From NCBI RefSeq assembly GCF_001423245.1, contig NZ_LMOH01000029.1, positions 107,501-171,500 on the forward strand: 64,000 bases of DNA, given 5' to 3'. Positions 51,744-60,127 of the stretch are shown one piece after another. This stretch comes from Aureimonas sp. Leaf324 (GTDB lineage Bacteria; Pseudomonadota; Alphaproteobacteria; Rhizobiales; Rhizobiaceae). Position numbers and translations under genes: made by a program. The notes under the pieces were generated by a model that worked only from the letters and a program-made list of their open reading frames with translations, did not search any database and was not told the origin of the DNA. How positions within the stretch are numbered: the first letter of the stretch is position 1; each line of letters starts with the position of its first letter.

Positions 51744-54700
51744 CCTCAGGCGGATCTCGCTTTCGAACTGGTACCTGATCGACGCCAAGGACATCGACAT
51801 CCGCGGCGAGGCGGCGCTGATCGGCCCGACGGGCGCCGGCAAGACCTCGATCCAGGACGCGATCCAGACCGTCATCACCGGCGCCAGCCAGAACCGGCTG
51901 AACCTCAACGCCAGCGCGTCCGGGCGCTCCTCGCGCTCCGTGCTGGAATACTGCCTCGGCATGACGGGCGATCCGGCCGAGAACGGCCGGCCGCTGCGCC
52001 AGTCCTGCGAGACGCTCCTCGTCCTCACCTTTGCCAACGACCAGACCGGCGAGCCGATTGCCGTCGGCATCGCCATGGCCGCGCGCCAGGGCGACACGCG
52101 CGAGGAGATCCTCTCGCGCTTCATCGCGCCCGGCCACGCCTTCTCGCTGGAAGCCGTCCGGCGCCGCGAGAACGGCGTCGAGACGGTGATGCCCTGGAGC
52201 GAGATCGCCGCAGACCTGCGGGCGAACTGCCCGGCCTTTGCCGAGTTCAAGGCGTCGGCCGAGAAGTTCACCGCCGAGATGCTGGTCGCCATGCGCGGGC
52301 CGGCCGCGGCACCCAACGCGCGCCATTTCCTGCGCGCCTTCTCCAACGCGCTCGCCTTCCGCCCGATCTTCGATCCGACCGTCTTCGTGCGCGATTTCGT
52401 GCTGGAGCCCGATCCGCTGGACGTCGAGCGCGTGCGCGCCTCGATCGCGACATGGCGCGAGCTGGAAGGCCTGATCGAGGAGGCCGAGGCGAAGCACGGC
52501 CAGGTTTCGCGCATCGCGGCCAAGTTCCAGGCCTGGGGGCGCGAACGCCTTGCGGCCGATCTCGGGCGCTGGCGCGCGGCCGCCTTCCAGGCGCGGCGCA
52601 CGGGGCAGGAATGGCTCGGCATCCGGCGCGCGCTGGCCGAGCGGCAGGGCGAACTGTCGATCGAGCAGGGCGTGCTGACGACGCGGCGCGAGTGGATCCG
52701 CTCGTGGGACGAGGAGATCCGCGACAAGACCGCCCGTCTGGCCGCGGGCGGCGGCGAGGGACGGCTGCGCGAGATCGCGGCCGAAACGCGCCTCAACGAG
52801 CGCGACATCCGCGAGATCGAGCAGGGCTGGGGGCGGATCGCGACGGCGCTCGGCACGCTCGCCCGCCTCGTGCTGCGCCATGCCGGCGACCTGCCGCCGG
52901 GCGCGGTCGAGGCCGGCCGTGCGGCGGCCGAGGCGCTGACCTTGGTGCGCGACGGCGACAGCTTCCTCGACCATGCGCGCGGCAAGGGCGACCGGCTGGA
53001 GGACCTCGTGGCGGCGGCGCGCCGCGCGGACGGGTTCGAGGCGGCGCTCGACAAGGCGACCGAGCGCCTCGGGAGCCGCGCCCACGCGCTGGAAGCCGAG
53101 CTCGAGCGGTTGCGTGGGGCTCTGTCACGGCCGAAGGGCGCTGGCGGCAGCCTGTCGCGCGAGGCCCTGCGGCTTCTCTCGCAGCTGCAGGCCGCCGGCA
53201 TTCCGGCCGTGCCGCTCTGCGACGTCGTCGATGTCGCCGATCCCAGCTGGCAGTATGCCGCCGAGGCCCTGCTTGGTCGGGGCCGCGAGGCGCTGATCGT
53301 CGAGCCGGCGCTGCTCTCGCAGGCCTTCGACCTGATGTGGCGCGACCGGAACGCCTTTGCCGGGTGCACGCTGGTCAAGACCTCGGCGACGCGCTCGACC
53401 AACGCCCGCGCCCCGGCCGGCAGCATCCTCGAGGCGCTGACGACCGACGATCCGCATGCGCGCGCTTTCCTCAACGTGCGCATCGGTGCCTTCCGCAAGG
53501 CCGAGACCGACGCCGAACTCGACCGGCTGGAGCGCGGCGTCATGCGCAACGGCAAGACCTCGTCGGGCATGGGACTGTCCGTCCAGCGCGATCTCGGCGA
53601 TCTCCTGTTCGGGCGCGGCAACGCGTTGAGCGACGGTGCCGGGCTCGAGGCGGAGCGGGGACGGCTGGAAGTCGAGCTTGCCGAGGTGCGCGCGCGGCTT
53701 CGCGAGGCGCGCGAGGGCGCCCGGGCGCTCGGACCCGTGCTCGCGGCCCTGTCGCCGGAGGCGGGGCCGGCCGAACTCGCGCGCCGCGCGCTCACCGTGC
53801 GCCAGCGCGCCGACGAGCTCGTCCGCGACCGCCAGGCGCTGGACGACGGCGAGGCGGCGACGCTGAAGGCCGAGATCGAGGAGATCCGAGCCGAGCGCGA
53901 TGCCTATGCGGCGGAGCTCGCGGAGGAGGTCGAGCCCAAGGTCGAGACGCTGCGCCAGACGGTGGCGACGCTGACCGCGCGCGCCGACATGGCAGCCGAG
54001 CGGCACCGGGCGGCGCTTGCGCGCCGGCGCCGGAGCTGGGCGGTGCTCGAGACCGATGCGACCGCCGAACTTCTCGCCCTCGTGCCCGCTGGCGACGGTG
54101 CGCCGCGCACGCTGGCCGGCATGGCTGCGGCGCTACGCACGGAGATCGCCACCGGCGAGGCCGAGCGGCGCGATGGGCCGGCGTGGCTGGCGACCCGGCG
54201 CAACGAGGCGGAGGCCGCGGCCGAAAGTGCGGAGGGCACGGCGCGGCGCGAACAGCTGTCGGCGCTGCGCGAGCTCACCGAATATGCCGGGCGCTGGAGC
54301 GCGCCGGTGCCGGCCTTCGACGGCGAGACGATGGTGGCGGCACTCGCCTGGGTGCTCGAGGAAACGGCGCGGCTGGAGACGCACGAATTGCGCGGCCACC
54401 GCGACGCCTGCGTGAAGGCGGCGGCCGAGATGCGCTGGATGATGCGCGAGGACCTCCTGGCGCGCCTGTCGGAAAAGCTGGCGCGGGTGGGCTATCGCCT
54501 TGCCGGCATCAACCGGCTTCTCAAGCGCCACCGCTTCACCGGCCAGACCTACGCGTTCTCCTACGCCGTCAACGGACGCTTCGAGGGCATGCACGACCTC
54601 GCGCAGCGCGCGGCCGACGGCCAGCTGTCCGACGAGACGTTCGAAAGCTCGATGGGCGAGGTCGAGGCGATGATCGAGGGGGCGGAGGATGCGGCGCTGC

Positions 54701-55179
54701 TCGCCGACTACCGCCAGTACTACACGTTCGAGATCGTCATGAGCGACGCCGACGGCAATCGCACCACGCTGTCGTCGCGCGCCATGAAGGGCTCGGGCGG
54801 CGAGGCGCAGGTGCCGTTCTACGTCGCGATCGCCGCCTCGCTGGCGCTCGCCTACTTCCCCGGCCACATCGCCGGGCGTCCGGTCGGCATGGGCCTCGCG
54901 CTCTTCGACGAGGCCTTCAACAAGCTCGACGTGCCGAACACGCAGGCGCTTCTGCGCTTCTTCCGCGACATGGGGCTTCAGCTCCTGATCGCCGGCCCCG
55001 AGGACAAGCGCGCGACCTTCACCGAGGTGCTCGACACGATCATCCTCGTCAACAAGTCGCTCGACGGGCGCGCCGTCTATATCGACACCGAATATCCCGG
55101 CGAGACCGCCAAGGACGCACTCGCGCGCCTCAACCCCGACCATCGCGGCGTGGAAGGATTCCGTTCCGCCGCCGAATAG
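51736..55179 (+). CDS. Wadjet-type JetC / MksB-like SMC ATPase
   Basis: 1147 residues. N-terminal ATPase half with Walker A LIGPTGAGKTSIQDAIQTVI (about residues 28-47), followed by a conserved NARHFLRAFSNALAFRPI block. Coiled coils occupy about 235-480 and 640-830, around a hinge-like region (about 490-600, AAGIPAVPLCDVVDVADPSW and MRNGKTSSGMGL). The C-terminal half has the ABC signature MKGSGGEAQVPFYVAIAASLAL (SGGE near 1020) and Walker B GMGLALFDEAFNKLDV (Asp-Glu near 1058-1059). This is a MukB/JetC-type SMC, shorter than MukB. No nuclease gene (JetD/MksG) follows on either strand; the next gene is an opposed stress protein 74 bases away. Confidence 0.92.
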   Translation: MYSLRRISLSNWYLIDAKDIDIRGEAALIGPTGAGKTSIQDAIQTVITGASQNRLNLNASASGRSSRSVLEYCLGMTGDPAENGRPLRQSCETLLVLTFANDQTGEPIAVGIAMAARQGDTREEILSRFIAPGHAFSLEAVRRRENGVETVMPWSEIAADLRANCPAFAEFKASAEKFTAEMLVAMRGPAAAPNARHFLRAFSNALAFRPIFDPTVFVRDFVLEPDPLDVERVRASIATWRELEGLIEEAEAKHGQVSRIAAKFQAWGRERLAADLGRWRAAAFQARRTGQEWLGIRRALAERQGELSIEQGVLTTRREWIRSWDEEIRDKTARLAAGGGEGRLREIAAETRLNERDIREIEQGWGRIATALGTLARLVLRHAGDLPPGAVEAGRAAAEALTLVRDGDSFLDHARGKGDRLEDLVAAARRADGFEAALDKATERLGSRAHALEAELERLRGALSRPKGAGGSLSREALRLLSQLQAAGIPAVPLCDVVDVADPSWQYAAEALLGRGREALIVEPALLSQAFDLMWRDRNAFAGCTLVKTSATRSTNARAPAGSILEALTTDDPHARAFLNVRIGAFRKAETDAELDRLERGVMRNGKTSSGMGLSVQRDLGDLLFGRGNALSDGAGLEAERGRLEVELAEVRARLREAREGARALGPVLAALSPEAGPAELARRALTVRQRADELVRDRQALDDGEAATLKAEIEEIRAERDAYAAELAEEVEPKVETLRQTVATLTARADMAAERHRAALARRRRSWAVLETDATAELLALVPAGDGAPRTLAGMAAALRTEIATGEAERRDGPAWLATRRNEAEAAAESAEGTARREQLSALRELTEYAGRWSAPVPAFDGETMVAALAWVLEETARLETHELRGHRDACVKAAAEMRWMMREDLLARLSEKLARVGYRLAGINRLLKRHRFTGQTYAFSYAVNGRFEGMHDLAQRAADGQLSDETFESSMGEVEAMIEGAEDAALLADYRQYYTFEIVMSDADGNRTTLSSRAMKGSGGEAQVPFYVAIAASLALAYFPGHIAGRPVGMGLALFDEAFNKLDVPNTQALLRFFRDMGLQLLIAGPEDKRATFTEVLDTIILVNKSLDGRAVYIDTEYPGETAKDALARLNPDHRGVEGFRSAAE

Positions 55180-55197
55180 CGGGACCCCAACGCAAAA

Positions 55198-55228
55198 CCT
55201 CCCGCGCGCCGATCGGGCGCGCGGGAGG
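55198..55228 (-). terminator. Strong hairpin between jetC and the CsbD/DUF883 gene
   Basis: A perfect 13-bp stem CCTCCCGCGCGCC/GGCGCGCGGGAGG with a 5-base loop. On the minus strand it is followed by TTTTG, so it ends the small stress gene and may block jetC read-through in the other direction. Confidence 0.8.
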
Positions 55229-55253
55229 CATCAGACATGGTCAGTCCGCTCGA

Positions 55254-55595
55254 TCAGTCGCGGTCGCGGGCCAGAAGGCCGAGCACGAAGCCGATCGCGC
55301 CGGCTGCCAGCAGCGACGAGAGCGGGTGCTCGTGGATGGTGCGGCGCACCACGCGGGTGCCTTCCTCGGCATAGGCGCCGGCGTTCTCGTAGAGGTCGGT
55401 CGCATACTTCTGCGCGTCGTGGGTCGCCTCGCGCACGGCATCCTTGCCCTGGCCGAGAATGTTCTGCGCGGCACCTTCGGCCTGGCGGCGACGGCCCTCG
55501 GCCGAGTCCTTCTCGGAACCGAACGCGTCACCCAGAGCGCCCTGCACCTTGCCGCCAAGCTCCTTGGCGGCGCCCTCGAGACGGTTGTTGTCCAT
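55254..55595 (-). CDS. CsbD-like / DUF883 C-terminal membrane-anchored stress protein
   Basis: 113 residues. The N-terminus NRLEGAAKELGGKVQGALGDAFG resembles CsbD stress proteins. The middle is an amphipathic helix (KDAVREATHDAQKYATDLYENAGAYAEEGTRVVRRTI). The C-terminus HEHPLSSLLAAGAIGFVLGLLARDRD is a Gly-zipper membrane segment of the ElaB/YqjD (DUF883) type; such proteins tether to the inner membrane under stress or in stationary phase. AAGGAG precedes the ATG. It is monocistronic with its own terminator. Confidence 0.85.
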   Translation of the reverse strand: MDNNRLEGAAKELGGKVQGALGDAFGSEKDSAEGRRRQAEGAAQNILGQGKDAVREATHDAQKYATDLYENAGAYAEEGTRVVRRTIHEHPLSSLLAAGAIGFVLGLLARDRD

Positions 55596-55694
55596 GAGTT
55601 CGAAACTCCTTGATAGGCGAGCGGTTGATCCGCTGTCGGAGCCTATAAGTCGTTAGGCGGCGATTGGTTCGATCTGTCGCACCTTAAATTCTCG

Positions 55695-57743
55695 TTAGCG
55701 GACCACCGTCATCGCGGCGCTGCGGCAGGGATGGCGGAGAAGATCGAGAAGTTCGTCGTCGCAGTGGAGGAGGGACAGCGAGACGCCGGCCATGTCGAGC
55801 GAGGTGTAGTAGGGACCGACCCAGGCCCCCACGACCTCGACGCGACGCGCCGCCAGCCGCTGCGCCACGCGGCGGTGGACGACGTAGAGTTCCATGGCGG
55901 GCGTTCCGCCGAGCGAGTTGACGAGGACGGCGACCCGGGCCCCGGCCTCGAGGCGCATCTCGGCGAAGAGGCGGTCGACGAGAAGGTCCGCCACCGCGTC
56001 GGCGCTGGCCAGCGGCTCGCGCGCGACGCCGGGCTCGCCGTGGACGCCGACGCCGATCTCCATGTCGGCCGGCCCCAGCGCAAAGCTCGGCCGGCGCGTT
56101 TCGGGCATGGTTCCGGGTTCGAGCGCGACGCCCATCGAGAAGGTGCGCGCCGCGGCCCGGCGCGTCACGGCCTCGCAGGCATCGAGCGGCATCAGCCGGT
56201 CGGCCGCCGCGCCCGCGATCTTGAAGACGAAGACGTTGCCGGCGACCCCCCGCCGCGAGCCGACCGCCTCCGCCGGCGCCGAGGCGATGTCGTCGATCGT
56301 CACGACCGAGCGCGTCTCGATGCCGTCCGCGGCCAGTTCCTCGGCGGCCATCTCGAAGTTCATCACGTCGCCGGAGAAGTTGCCGAAGACGTAGAGGACG
56401 CCGGCGCCTCCGTCGATCGCGCGGGTGCCTGCCAGGATGGGGCCGGGCGGCGGGGCGGCGAAGAGGTTGCCGACGACCGCCACGTCCGCGAGTCCCGGCC
56501 CGACATAGCCCCAGAAGGCCGGCTCGTGGCCCGAGCCGCCGCCGATCACGACGCCGACCTTGCCGGGCCGTGGGCCCTGAACGGCGCGGACGGCGCGCGG
56601 CGTGCCCGGCACCGGCGCGATCGTGTCGCCGTGGGCGGCGAGAGCCCCCTCCAGCGCCTCGTCGACGGCCGCGCGGGGATCGTTGAGAAGCTTCTTGGTG
56701 TGGGTTCGGCCGATCGGCGCCGAGGCCGGCGGCGACGGCGCGGCGCGGCGCAGCGGCTCGCTCCAGCCGTCCGCCGTCAGGATGCCCCAGCCGGTCTGCG
56801 TGTCGGTCACGAGGACGCTGACGAAGCCGCCGCGCAGCGCGCCGAGAATGGCCGGCACCTTGTCGGACCCGCCGGCCACCGCGATGCGCTGCGGCAGGGC
56901 GCGCAGGGCCGCAAGGTCGATCCCGATGGTGCGTCCGTCGAGCGGCCCCGGCACGCGTTCGCCGGAAGCCGAGATGAAGCGCCCGGCGATCGAGCCGATC
57001 GCCACCTGCTCGTAGTCGTGGCGCTCCGGCCCGTCGAGGAAGCCGCTCGTGTGGATCGTGCTCTCCGGCCGCAACGAGGAGATGCCGAAGAGGATGCGGT
57101 TCGCCTCGGACAGGACCGCCATCTGCTCGGCGAGGACGGGCTCGGCGAACAGCATGTCGCGCATCGCCGCGCTGGAGACGATCGCGGGCGCCGACAGCGG
57201 GATGCAGCGGCCGCCGAGCGCTTCGGCGAGGCGCGAGGCACAGGCTTCCGGCGTCCAGGGAATCTTGGCCGTGGTGCCGCCCGTGGCCTGCACGACGCGG
57301 ACGTCGCCGAGCGGGGCGACCCGCAGCGCCTCGACCAGCGCGAGGATGGTGCGACCCCAGGTCACCGCGAGCGTGTCGCCGGGCCGCGCGAAACGGGCGA
57401 GGGCCTGCGCGCCCGCCGCGCCGAGCCGCGCGTTCAGCGAGCGTTCGCCGCCGTTCGTCGGCACGACGAGGCAATCCTCGAGGTCGAAGCGCTTGCGCAG
57501 CGCCTCGGCGAGCGACAGCGCCCGGAACTGGCGCGGCTCGATCTCGATCGTCACGAGGCCGCGCGCGCGGGCCTCCGCGAGATAGGTGTTCACCGAGGCC
57601 CGCGAGACCCCCATCTCGGCGGCGATGTCGCCCTGCGTCATGCCCTCCTCGTGGTAGAGCCAGGACGCCCAGAGCAGCGCATCGTCACCGAAGCGGAGCG
57701 GGATCGCCGTCTCGCCGGCCGCGCGAGGGGAAGGGCGGGCCAT
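55695..57743 (-). CDS. Bifunctional SorC-type sugar-binding regulator fused to DhaK kinase subunit
   Basis: 682 residues in one open frame. Residues about 15-60 form an HTH (ASWLYHEEGMTQGDIAAEMGVSRASVNTYLAEARARGLVTIEI), and about 75-330 a SorC/DeoR effector domain (TLAVTWGRTILALVEAL; VQATGGTTAKIPWTPEA; RIAVAGGSDKVPAILGAL). From about 345 it is a dihydroxyacetone-kinase K domain: GGGSGHEPAFWGYVGPGL (His406), YVFGNFSGDVMNFEMAAEEL, and the covalent substrate-binding His568 in GVGVHGEPGV. Both halves look intact. ATG 57743 shares a base with the dhaL stop. It is divergent from a sugar importer, the probable target. A ligand carried on the kinase half could signal to the regulator half; that is inference. 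Confidence 0.92.
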   Translation of the reverse strand: MARPSPRAAGETAIPLRFGDDALLWASWLYHEEGMTQGDIAAEMGVSRASVNTYLAEARARGLVTIEIEPRQFRALSLAEALRKRFDLEDCLVVPTNGGERSLNARLGAAGAQALARFARPGDTLAVTWGRTILALVEALRVAPLGDVRVVQATGGTTAKIPWTPEACASRLAEALGGRCIPLSAPAIVSSAAMRDMLFAEPVLAEQMAVLSEANRILFGISSLRPESTIHTSGFLDGPERHDYEQVAIGSIAGRFISASGERVPGPLDGRTIGIDLAALRALPQRIAVAGGSDKVPAILGALRGGFVSVLVTDTQTGWGILTADGWSEPLRRAAPSPPASAPIGRTHTKKLLNDPRAAVDEALEGALAAHGDTIAPVPGTPRAVRAVQGPRPGKVGVVIGGGSGHEPAFWGYVGPGLADVAVVGNLFAAPPPGPILAGTRAIDGGAGVLYVFGNFSGDVMNFEMAAEELAADGIETRSVVTIDDIASAPAEAVGSRRGVAGNVFVFKIAGAAADRLMPLDACEAVTRRAAARTFSMGVALEPGTMPETRRPSFALGPADMEIGVGVHGEPGVAREPLASADAVADLLVDRLFAEMRLEAGARVAVLVNSLGGTPAMELYVVHRRVAQRLAARRVEVVGAWVGPYYTSLDMAGVSLSLLHCDDELLDLLRHPCRSAAMTVVR

Positions 57744-58411
57744 CAGCCGCGCCCGCCGCGTGCGGCGCGGATCGCCTCGAAGCCCTCGCGCAGCGCATCG
57801 ACCACGATCGCGGCCGAGGCGGCGCCGGGATCGACATGCCCGAGGCTGCGGGTCCCGAGCCGCGCCGCGCGGCCCTTCGAGGCGACCATGGTCCGGGTCG
57901 CGTCGCGGCCCTCGGCGGCGGCCCGGGCCGCCATGCCGAGCGCGGCCCCGACATCCGCGCCGGACGCTTCGGCGGCCGTGATCGCCCGCAGCGCGGGGCC
58001 GAACGCGTCCATCATCGTCTTGTCGCCCGGCACCGCCTTGCCGCGCCGCGCGATCCCCTCGCCGAGGCCCGCAACGAGCGTCAGGAGGTCGCCGTCCGAC
58101 AGCTCGGCTCGTCCCGCGAGCCGCCGTCCGGCTTCCTGGAAGCCGCTGGCATAGAGGGGCCCGGCCGTCGCGCCGACGGCATCGAGGAAGGAGCGGGCGG
58201 CGATCGGCAGGAGGTCGGCCGCGCCGGCGCCGGCATGGGCCGCGTCCTGCGCATCGCGCACCACGGCCGCAAACCCTTCCGACATGGTGCGGCCGTGATC
58301 GGCATCGCCGATCGCGCCGTCGAGCTCGGCCAGATGCTCGCGCGCCTCGTCGATCCGGCGCGCCACCGTGCGCAGGATCTCGACGAGCTGGTCGGCGGTG
58401 ATTCGTGTCAT
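57743..58411 (-). CDS. DhaL subunit of dihydroxyacetone-type kinase
   Basis: 222 residues, all-helical ADP/ATP-binding L domain. The Mg-nucleotide motif reads ELDGAIGDADHGRTMSEGF, with the three aspartates of the DhaL family, followed by GATAGPLYASGFQEAGR and the C-terminal RAARLGTRSLGHVDPGAASAAIVVDAL. It donates phosphate to the sugar bound on a DhaK domain. It is the first gene of the minus-strand unit, one base overlapping the SorC-DhaK fusion, so the two proteins should be made together. No DhaM (PTS-dependent) gene is visible, suggesting ATP use. Confidence 0.93.
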   Translation of the reverse strand: MTRITADQLVEILRTVARRIDEAREHLAELDGAIGDADHGRTMSEGFAAVVRDAQDAAHAGAGAADLLPIAARSFLDAVGATAGPLYASGFQEAGRRLAGRAELSDGDLLTLVAGLGEGIARRGKAVPGDKTMMDAFGPALRAITAAEASGADVGAALGMAARAAAEGRDATRTMVASKGRAARLGTRSLGHVDPGAASAAIVVDALREGFEAIRAARGGRG

Positions 58412-58492
58412 GGGCTAAGTGTCGGAGCGCGCGGGCGATCGTGCAAGCGCCGGCCGGCCGACGACGGTCCGGCAGCGCTTCCGGATGCGGCG

Positions 58493-58522
58493 TTGACATT
58501 TGTCGGAAACAATCTGACTAAT
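58493..58522 (+). promoter_or_regulatory. Promoter and candidate SorC operator of the second sugar importer
   Basis: TTGACA (58493-58498), an 18-base spacer and ACTAAT (58517-58522) form a plausible sigma-70-type promoter for the importer operon. Overlapping it are the palindromic GACA-TT-TGTC (58495-58504) and the related GACTAATGTC (58516-58525). ATTTGTCGG (58498-58506) is the reverse complement of the core at 37208-37216. The site lies in the 181-base gap shared with the divergent dhaL/SorC-DhaK unit. Confidence 0.5.
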
Positions 58523-58592
58523 GTCGAAACGAGGCGTCGAAGGGAGAATCGGCGCCGGGAACGCCGTAAAGGTGTTCCGGGAGGATGTCGGA

Positions 58593-60074
58593 ATGTCGGA
58601 ACCGCTTCTCAAGGTGGAAGGGCTGCGCAAGTCCTTCGGCGGCGTCGCCGCGCTGCGCGACGGCCGCTTCGAGCTCGAGGCTGGCTCCGTGCATGCCCTG
58701 TGCGGTGGCAACGGGGCCGGCAAGTCCACGTTTCTGACCATCGTCATGGGCATCCAGAAGCGCGACGGCGGCACGATCTGGCGCAACGGCCAGCCTGTGG
58801 ACTTCTCCAGCCCCGCCGATGCGCTGAAGGCCGGCATCGCCATCATCGAGCAGGAGCTGAGCCCGGTTCCGCACATGAGCGTCGCCGAGAACATCTTTCT
58901 CGGACGCGAGCCGTCCGGCCGCTTCGGCGGCATCGACTTCCGCACCATGAACGCCCGCGCGCAGGCGCTGCTCGACGATCTCGGCTTCGCGATCGATGCG
59001 CGTCAGGCGATGGCGACGCTCTCGGTCGCGCAGATGCAGCTCGTTGAGATCGCGAAGGCCCTCAGCCACGACGCCGAAGTCATCTTCATGGACGAGCCGA
59101 CCTCGGCCATCGGCGAGCGCGAGGCGCAGCACCTCTTTGCCGCGATCGAGCGCCTGAAGGCTCAAGGGCGCGGCATCGTCTACGTCTCGCATCGCCTGTC
59201 GGAAATCTTCCAGATCGCCGACAGCTACACCGTCTTCCGCGACGGCGCCTATGTCGCGAGCGGCAAGCTCGCCGAGATCGACCGCCCCGGCCTGATCGGC
59301 ATGATCGTCGGGCGTGAGCTCGGCGAGGAATACATCAAGACCAACACGCCGTCCGAGACGGTCGGCCTGTCGGTCGAGGGGCTGGCGAGCCCCGGCCGCA
59401 TCGAGGACATCTCGTTTGACGTGCGCAAGGGCGAGATCTTCGGCATCTACGGGCTGATGGGCTCGGGCCGCACCGAAATCTTCGACGCGCTGTTCGGCCT
59501 CGACCCGAAGGCAGAGGGGCGCGTCGCCGTGGACGGCCGGACGATCGCGGTCCGCAAGCCGGCCGATGCGATGGCCGAGGGGCTGGCGCTCGTCACCGAG
59601 GACCGCAAGCAGACCGGCCTCAACCTCCACGATTCCGTGCGCGGCAACATCGCGCTGGCGAGCCTGCCCGAGATGAGCCCGGCCTTCGCCATGCGCGGCC
59701 GGGACGAGGCGGCCGCCGCCCACGAGATGATCGCGCGCTTCGGCATCAAGGCGGCGCGCGACACGATGCCGGTCTCCGGCCTGTCGGGCGGCAACCAGCA
59801 GAAGGTCGTGCTCGGCAAGTGGTTCCTGCGAAACCCAAGGGTGCTGCTCCTCGACGAGCCGACGCGCGGCGTCGATGTCGGCGCCAAGCGCGAGATCTAT
59901 CGCATCATCTGCGAATTCGCCGCTGCGGGGGGCACGGTCGCGATGATCTCGTCGGAGATCGATGAGGTGCTGGGCCTGTCAGACCGCGTGATGGTGATGC
60001 GGGGCGGGCGCTCGGCCGGCATCCTCGACCGCAGCGAAGCCAGCGCGCAGTCGCTCGTCCATCTTTCGACCTGA
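58593..60074 (+). CDS. Sugar ABC transporter, ATP-binding protein (RbsA-like), second system
   Basis: 493 residues, two ATPase modules. First: Walker A LCGGNGAGKSTFL with Gly in place of the usual Glu (GENGAGKS), signature LSVAQMQLVEIAKAL and VIFMDEPTSAIG. Second: degenerate Walker A GLMGSGRTEIFDALFG, LSGGNQQKVVLGKWF and VLLLDEPTRGVDVGA. The start at 58593 (MSEPLLKVEGLRKSFGG) is set by GGGAGGA eight bases upstream; an upstream ATG at 58521 lies within the promoter. First gene of the importer next to the DhaK-type kinase genes. Confidence 0.94.
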   Translation: MSEPLLKVEGLRKSFGGVAALRDGRFELEAGSVHALCGGNGAGKSTFLTIVMGIQKRDGGTIWRNGQPVDFSSPADALKAGIAIIEQELSPVPHMSVAENIFLGREPSGRFGGIDFRTMNARAQALLDDLGFAIDARQAMATLSVAQMQLVEIAKALSHDAEVIFMDEPTSAIGEREAQHLFAAIERLKAQGRGIVYVSHRLSEIFQIADSYTVFRDGAYVASGKLAEIDRPGLIGMIVGRELGEEYIKTNTPSETVGLSVEGLASPGRIEDISFDVRKGEIFGIYGLMGSGRTEIFDALFGLDPKAEGRVAVDGRTIAVRKPADAMAEGLALVTEDRKQTGLNLHDSVRGNIALASLPEMSPAFAMRGRDEAAAAHEMIARFGIKAARDTMPVSGLSGGNQQKVVLGKWFLRNPRVLLLDEPTRGVDVGAKREIYRIICEFAAAGGTVAMISSEIDEVLGLSDRVMVMRGGRSAGILDRSEASAQSLVHLST

Positions 60075-60127
60075 ACCGGGCTCCTCGCAGCCCGCGCCCG
60101 CGCATGACCTCTTGGGGAGACGATCCC

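Noticed and set aside
55179..55253. A JetD/MksG nuclease after JetC
   Set aside because: The gap holds only a terminator hairpin, and both neighbours are identified. No Toprim-type nuclease was found anywhere in the window.
55596..55694. EcfG-type general stress promoter before the CsbD/DUF883 gene
   Set aside because: A GAAC-like -35 is present, but the expected CGTT-type -10 is not at the right distance; evidence is too weak to list.
58521..58592. ATG at 58521 as start of the second importer ATPase
   Set aside because: It falls in the proposed -10 region, has no ribosome site and would add a leader not found in the family. ATG 58593 has GGGAGGA.
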